Program-made: the position numbers and the translations under genes
Source: Caryophanales bacterium
Lineage (GTDB): Bacteria > Bacillota > Bacilli > Bacillales > Bacillaceae_J
NCBI GenBank assembly: GCA_012840465.1
Contig: DULJ01000089.1
Span: forward strand, 1-64,000
Reading direction: 5' to 3'
Length of the DNA: 64,000 bases
Notes under the pieces: generated by a model
Seen by the model: the letters and a program-made list of their open reading frames with translations, nothing else
Databases searched by the model: none
What the model was told of the DNA's origin: nothing
Shown here: positions 63,273-64,000 of the stretch, in pieces
How positions within the stretch are numbered: position 1 is the stretch's first letter
Layout: every line of letters begins with the position of its first letter

Positions 63273-64000
63273 AAACTTTTTCTCTCCTTACACTATTCAT
63301 CAAGCTAACAAAGTCGTCAAATAACCAAGAACTATCGCTTAGTCCTGGATGTGCTTCAGGATGGAATTGAACCGAAATAATCGGTAGACTTTTATGAGTC
63401 ATGCCTTCCACAGATTTATCATTTACATTTAAATATGTCGCTGAAAAACCGGTCCCTTCTAAACTACTGTCGTCAACGATAAAGGTGTGATTTTGCGATG
63501 TCATAAACACTTTTTTCTTACTTAAATCGATAACAGGCTGATTCGCACCATGATGACCGAACTTTAACTTTTTCGTGTTAGCACCAAACGCAAGAGCAAG
63601 TAATTGGTGTCCTAGACAAATAGCCAATGTTGGGTATTTTAATGCTAATTTTTTAATAATAGGTAAATAGAAGGTTAGTTGCATTGGATCACCAGGTCCA
63701 TTTGACAACATGATTCCATCTGGATTTAAAGATTCAATTGTTTCGTATGGAGTGTTATATGGAACAACAGTTACTTTACAACCAACATGGTTTAAAGAAG
63801 TAACAATTGATTTTTTATAACCGAAATCAATTAACACAACATGATCTAAGCCAGTGCCGTACGTTTCAATTTTGGTCGTTGAAACTTCATTCGTTAACAT
63901 TTTCTCTTCAATTGGAGTGTAATTTTCAAGGGTTGCCTGTTTTGGATCCAACACCATCTGCCCACCCATTACACCTGTTGTGCGAATTCTTTTAACAACT
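63265..64000 (-). CDS. carA: Carbamoyl-phosphate synthase small subunit (partial, N-terminus outside the window)
   Basis: The last 245 residues of the glutaminase subunit; the frame stays open to the window edge, so the start lies beyond it. The class I glutamine amidotransferase triad is visible: the cysteine in LAICLGHQLLALAFG and the His/Glu in VQFHPEAHPG. It supplies ammonia from glutamine to CarB through an intersubunit tunnel. The stop overlaps the carB start by eight bases, showing translational coupling. Confidence 0.95.
   Translation of the reverse strand, partial: VVKRIRTTGVMGGQMVLDPKQATLENYTPIEEKMLTNEVSTTKIETYGTGLDHVVLIDFGYKKSIVTSLNHVGCKVTVVPYNTPYETIESLNPDGIMLSNGPGDPMQLTFYLPIIKKLALKYPTLAICLGHQLLALAFGANTKKLKFGHHGANQPVIDLSKKKVFMTSQNHTFIVDDSSLEGTGFSATYLNVNDKSVEGMTHKSLPIISVQFHPEAHPGLSDSSWLFDDFVSLMNSVRREKVYA

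Overview
The window is a low-GC chromosomal segment of a spore-forming member of the Bacillaceae (a Bacillus/Neobacillus-type organism). Spore-coat genes (CotB, CotO, CotY/CotZ types), competence genes (comZ, med, coiA, mecA), Spx with its adaptor SpxH, FapR-type and CtsR-type operators and a tryptophan T-box all point this way. Long stretches follow the Bacillus subtilis 'yja-yjb-yjc' region in gene order, with additions and losses. I saw no rRNA, tRNA, CRISPR array, prophage or intact insertion sequence.

Layout. 0.1-3.3 kb: an EcsAB/YthPQ-like ABC exporter pair, a split-barrel flavin protein and a TVP38/TMEM64 membrane protein. 3.4-7.2 kb: the lactate-utilisation operon lutABC (minus strand) and its regulator lutR, with a TCATC-N-GATGA operator. 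7.3-9.7 kb: a two-gene carboxy(nor)spermidine pathway (dehydrogenase plus NspC decarboxylase). It is preceded on the minus strand by about 420 nt that can fold into at least nine stems, starting after a perfect TATAAT box and ending in a strong terminator. This is the best candidate here for an undescribed RNA element. 10.2-14.6 kb: a PgpA/YutG-like phosphatase, yjcG, a Jag_N-DUF342 (FapA-like) protein and an amidase with a small protein that repeats its C-terminal domain. 14.8-19.4 kb: the spore-coat cluster. 19.6-29.6 kb: fabI, mgtE, rodA-like, prpE, rluD-like, GNAT, nadK, yjbK, yjbJ-like, pssA, spxH. 29.9-39.2 kb: pepF, hcp with a well-placed Fnr site, coiA, cls, mecA, yjbE (TerC), spx. 39.4-47.8 kb: a secreted glycoside-hydrolase-like protein, the oppABCDF operon and T-box-controlled trpS. 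47.9-59.0 kb: yjbA, an LCP protein, fabHF under a FapR site, comZ-med, yjaV, yjaU, yjzD, clpB under a CtsR box, yjzC. 59.2-64.0 kb: argF-carB-carA of arginine synthesis, with carA cut by the window edge.

Functional links. Several genes serve regulated proteolysis and the development of competence: Spx and its ClpXP adaptor SpxH, the ClpC adaptor MecA, ClpB, ComZ, Med and CoiA. FabI, FabH, FabF, PssA, Cls and the PgpA-like protein serve lipid synthesis. Short non-coding repeats are scattered through the window: a family of about 150 bp whose copies and tips sit at stop codons, a 21-bp inverted repeat after trpS, and two related hairpin elements that resemble ends of IS200/IS605-type elements. 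Gene starts were chosen from visible ribosome binding sites, which shortened several open frames.
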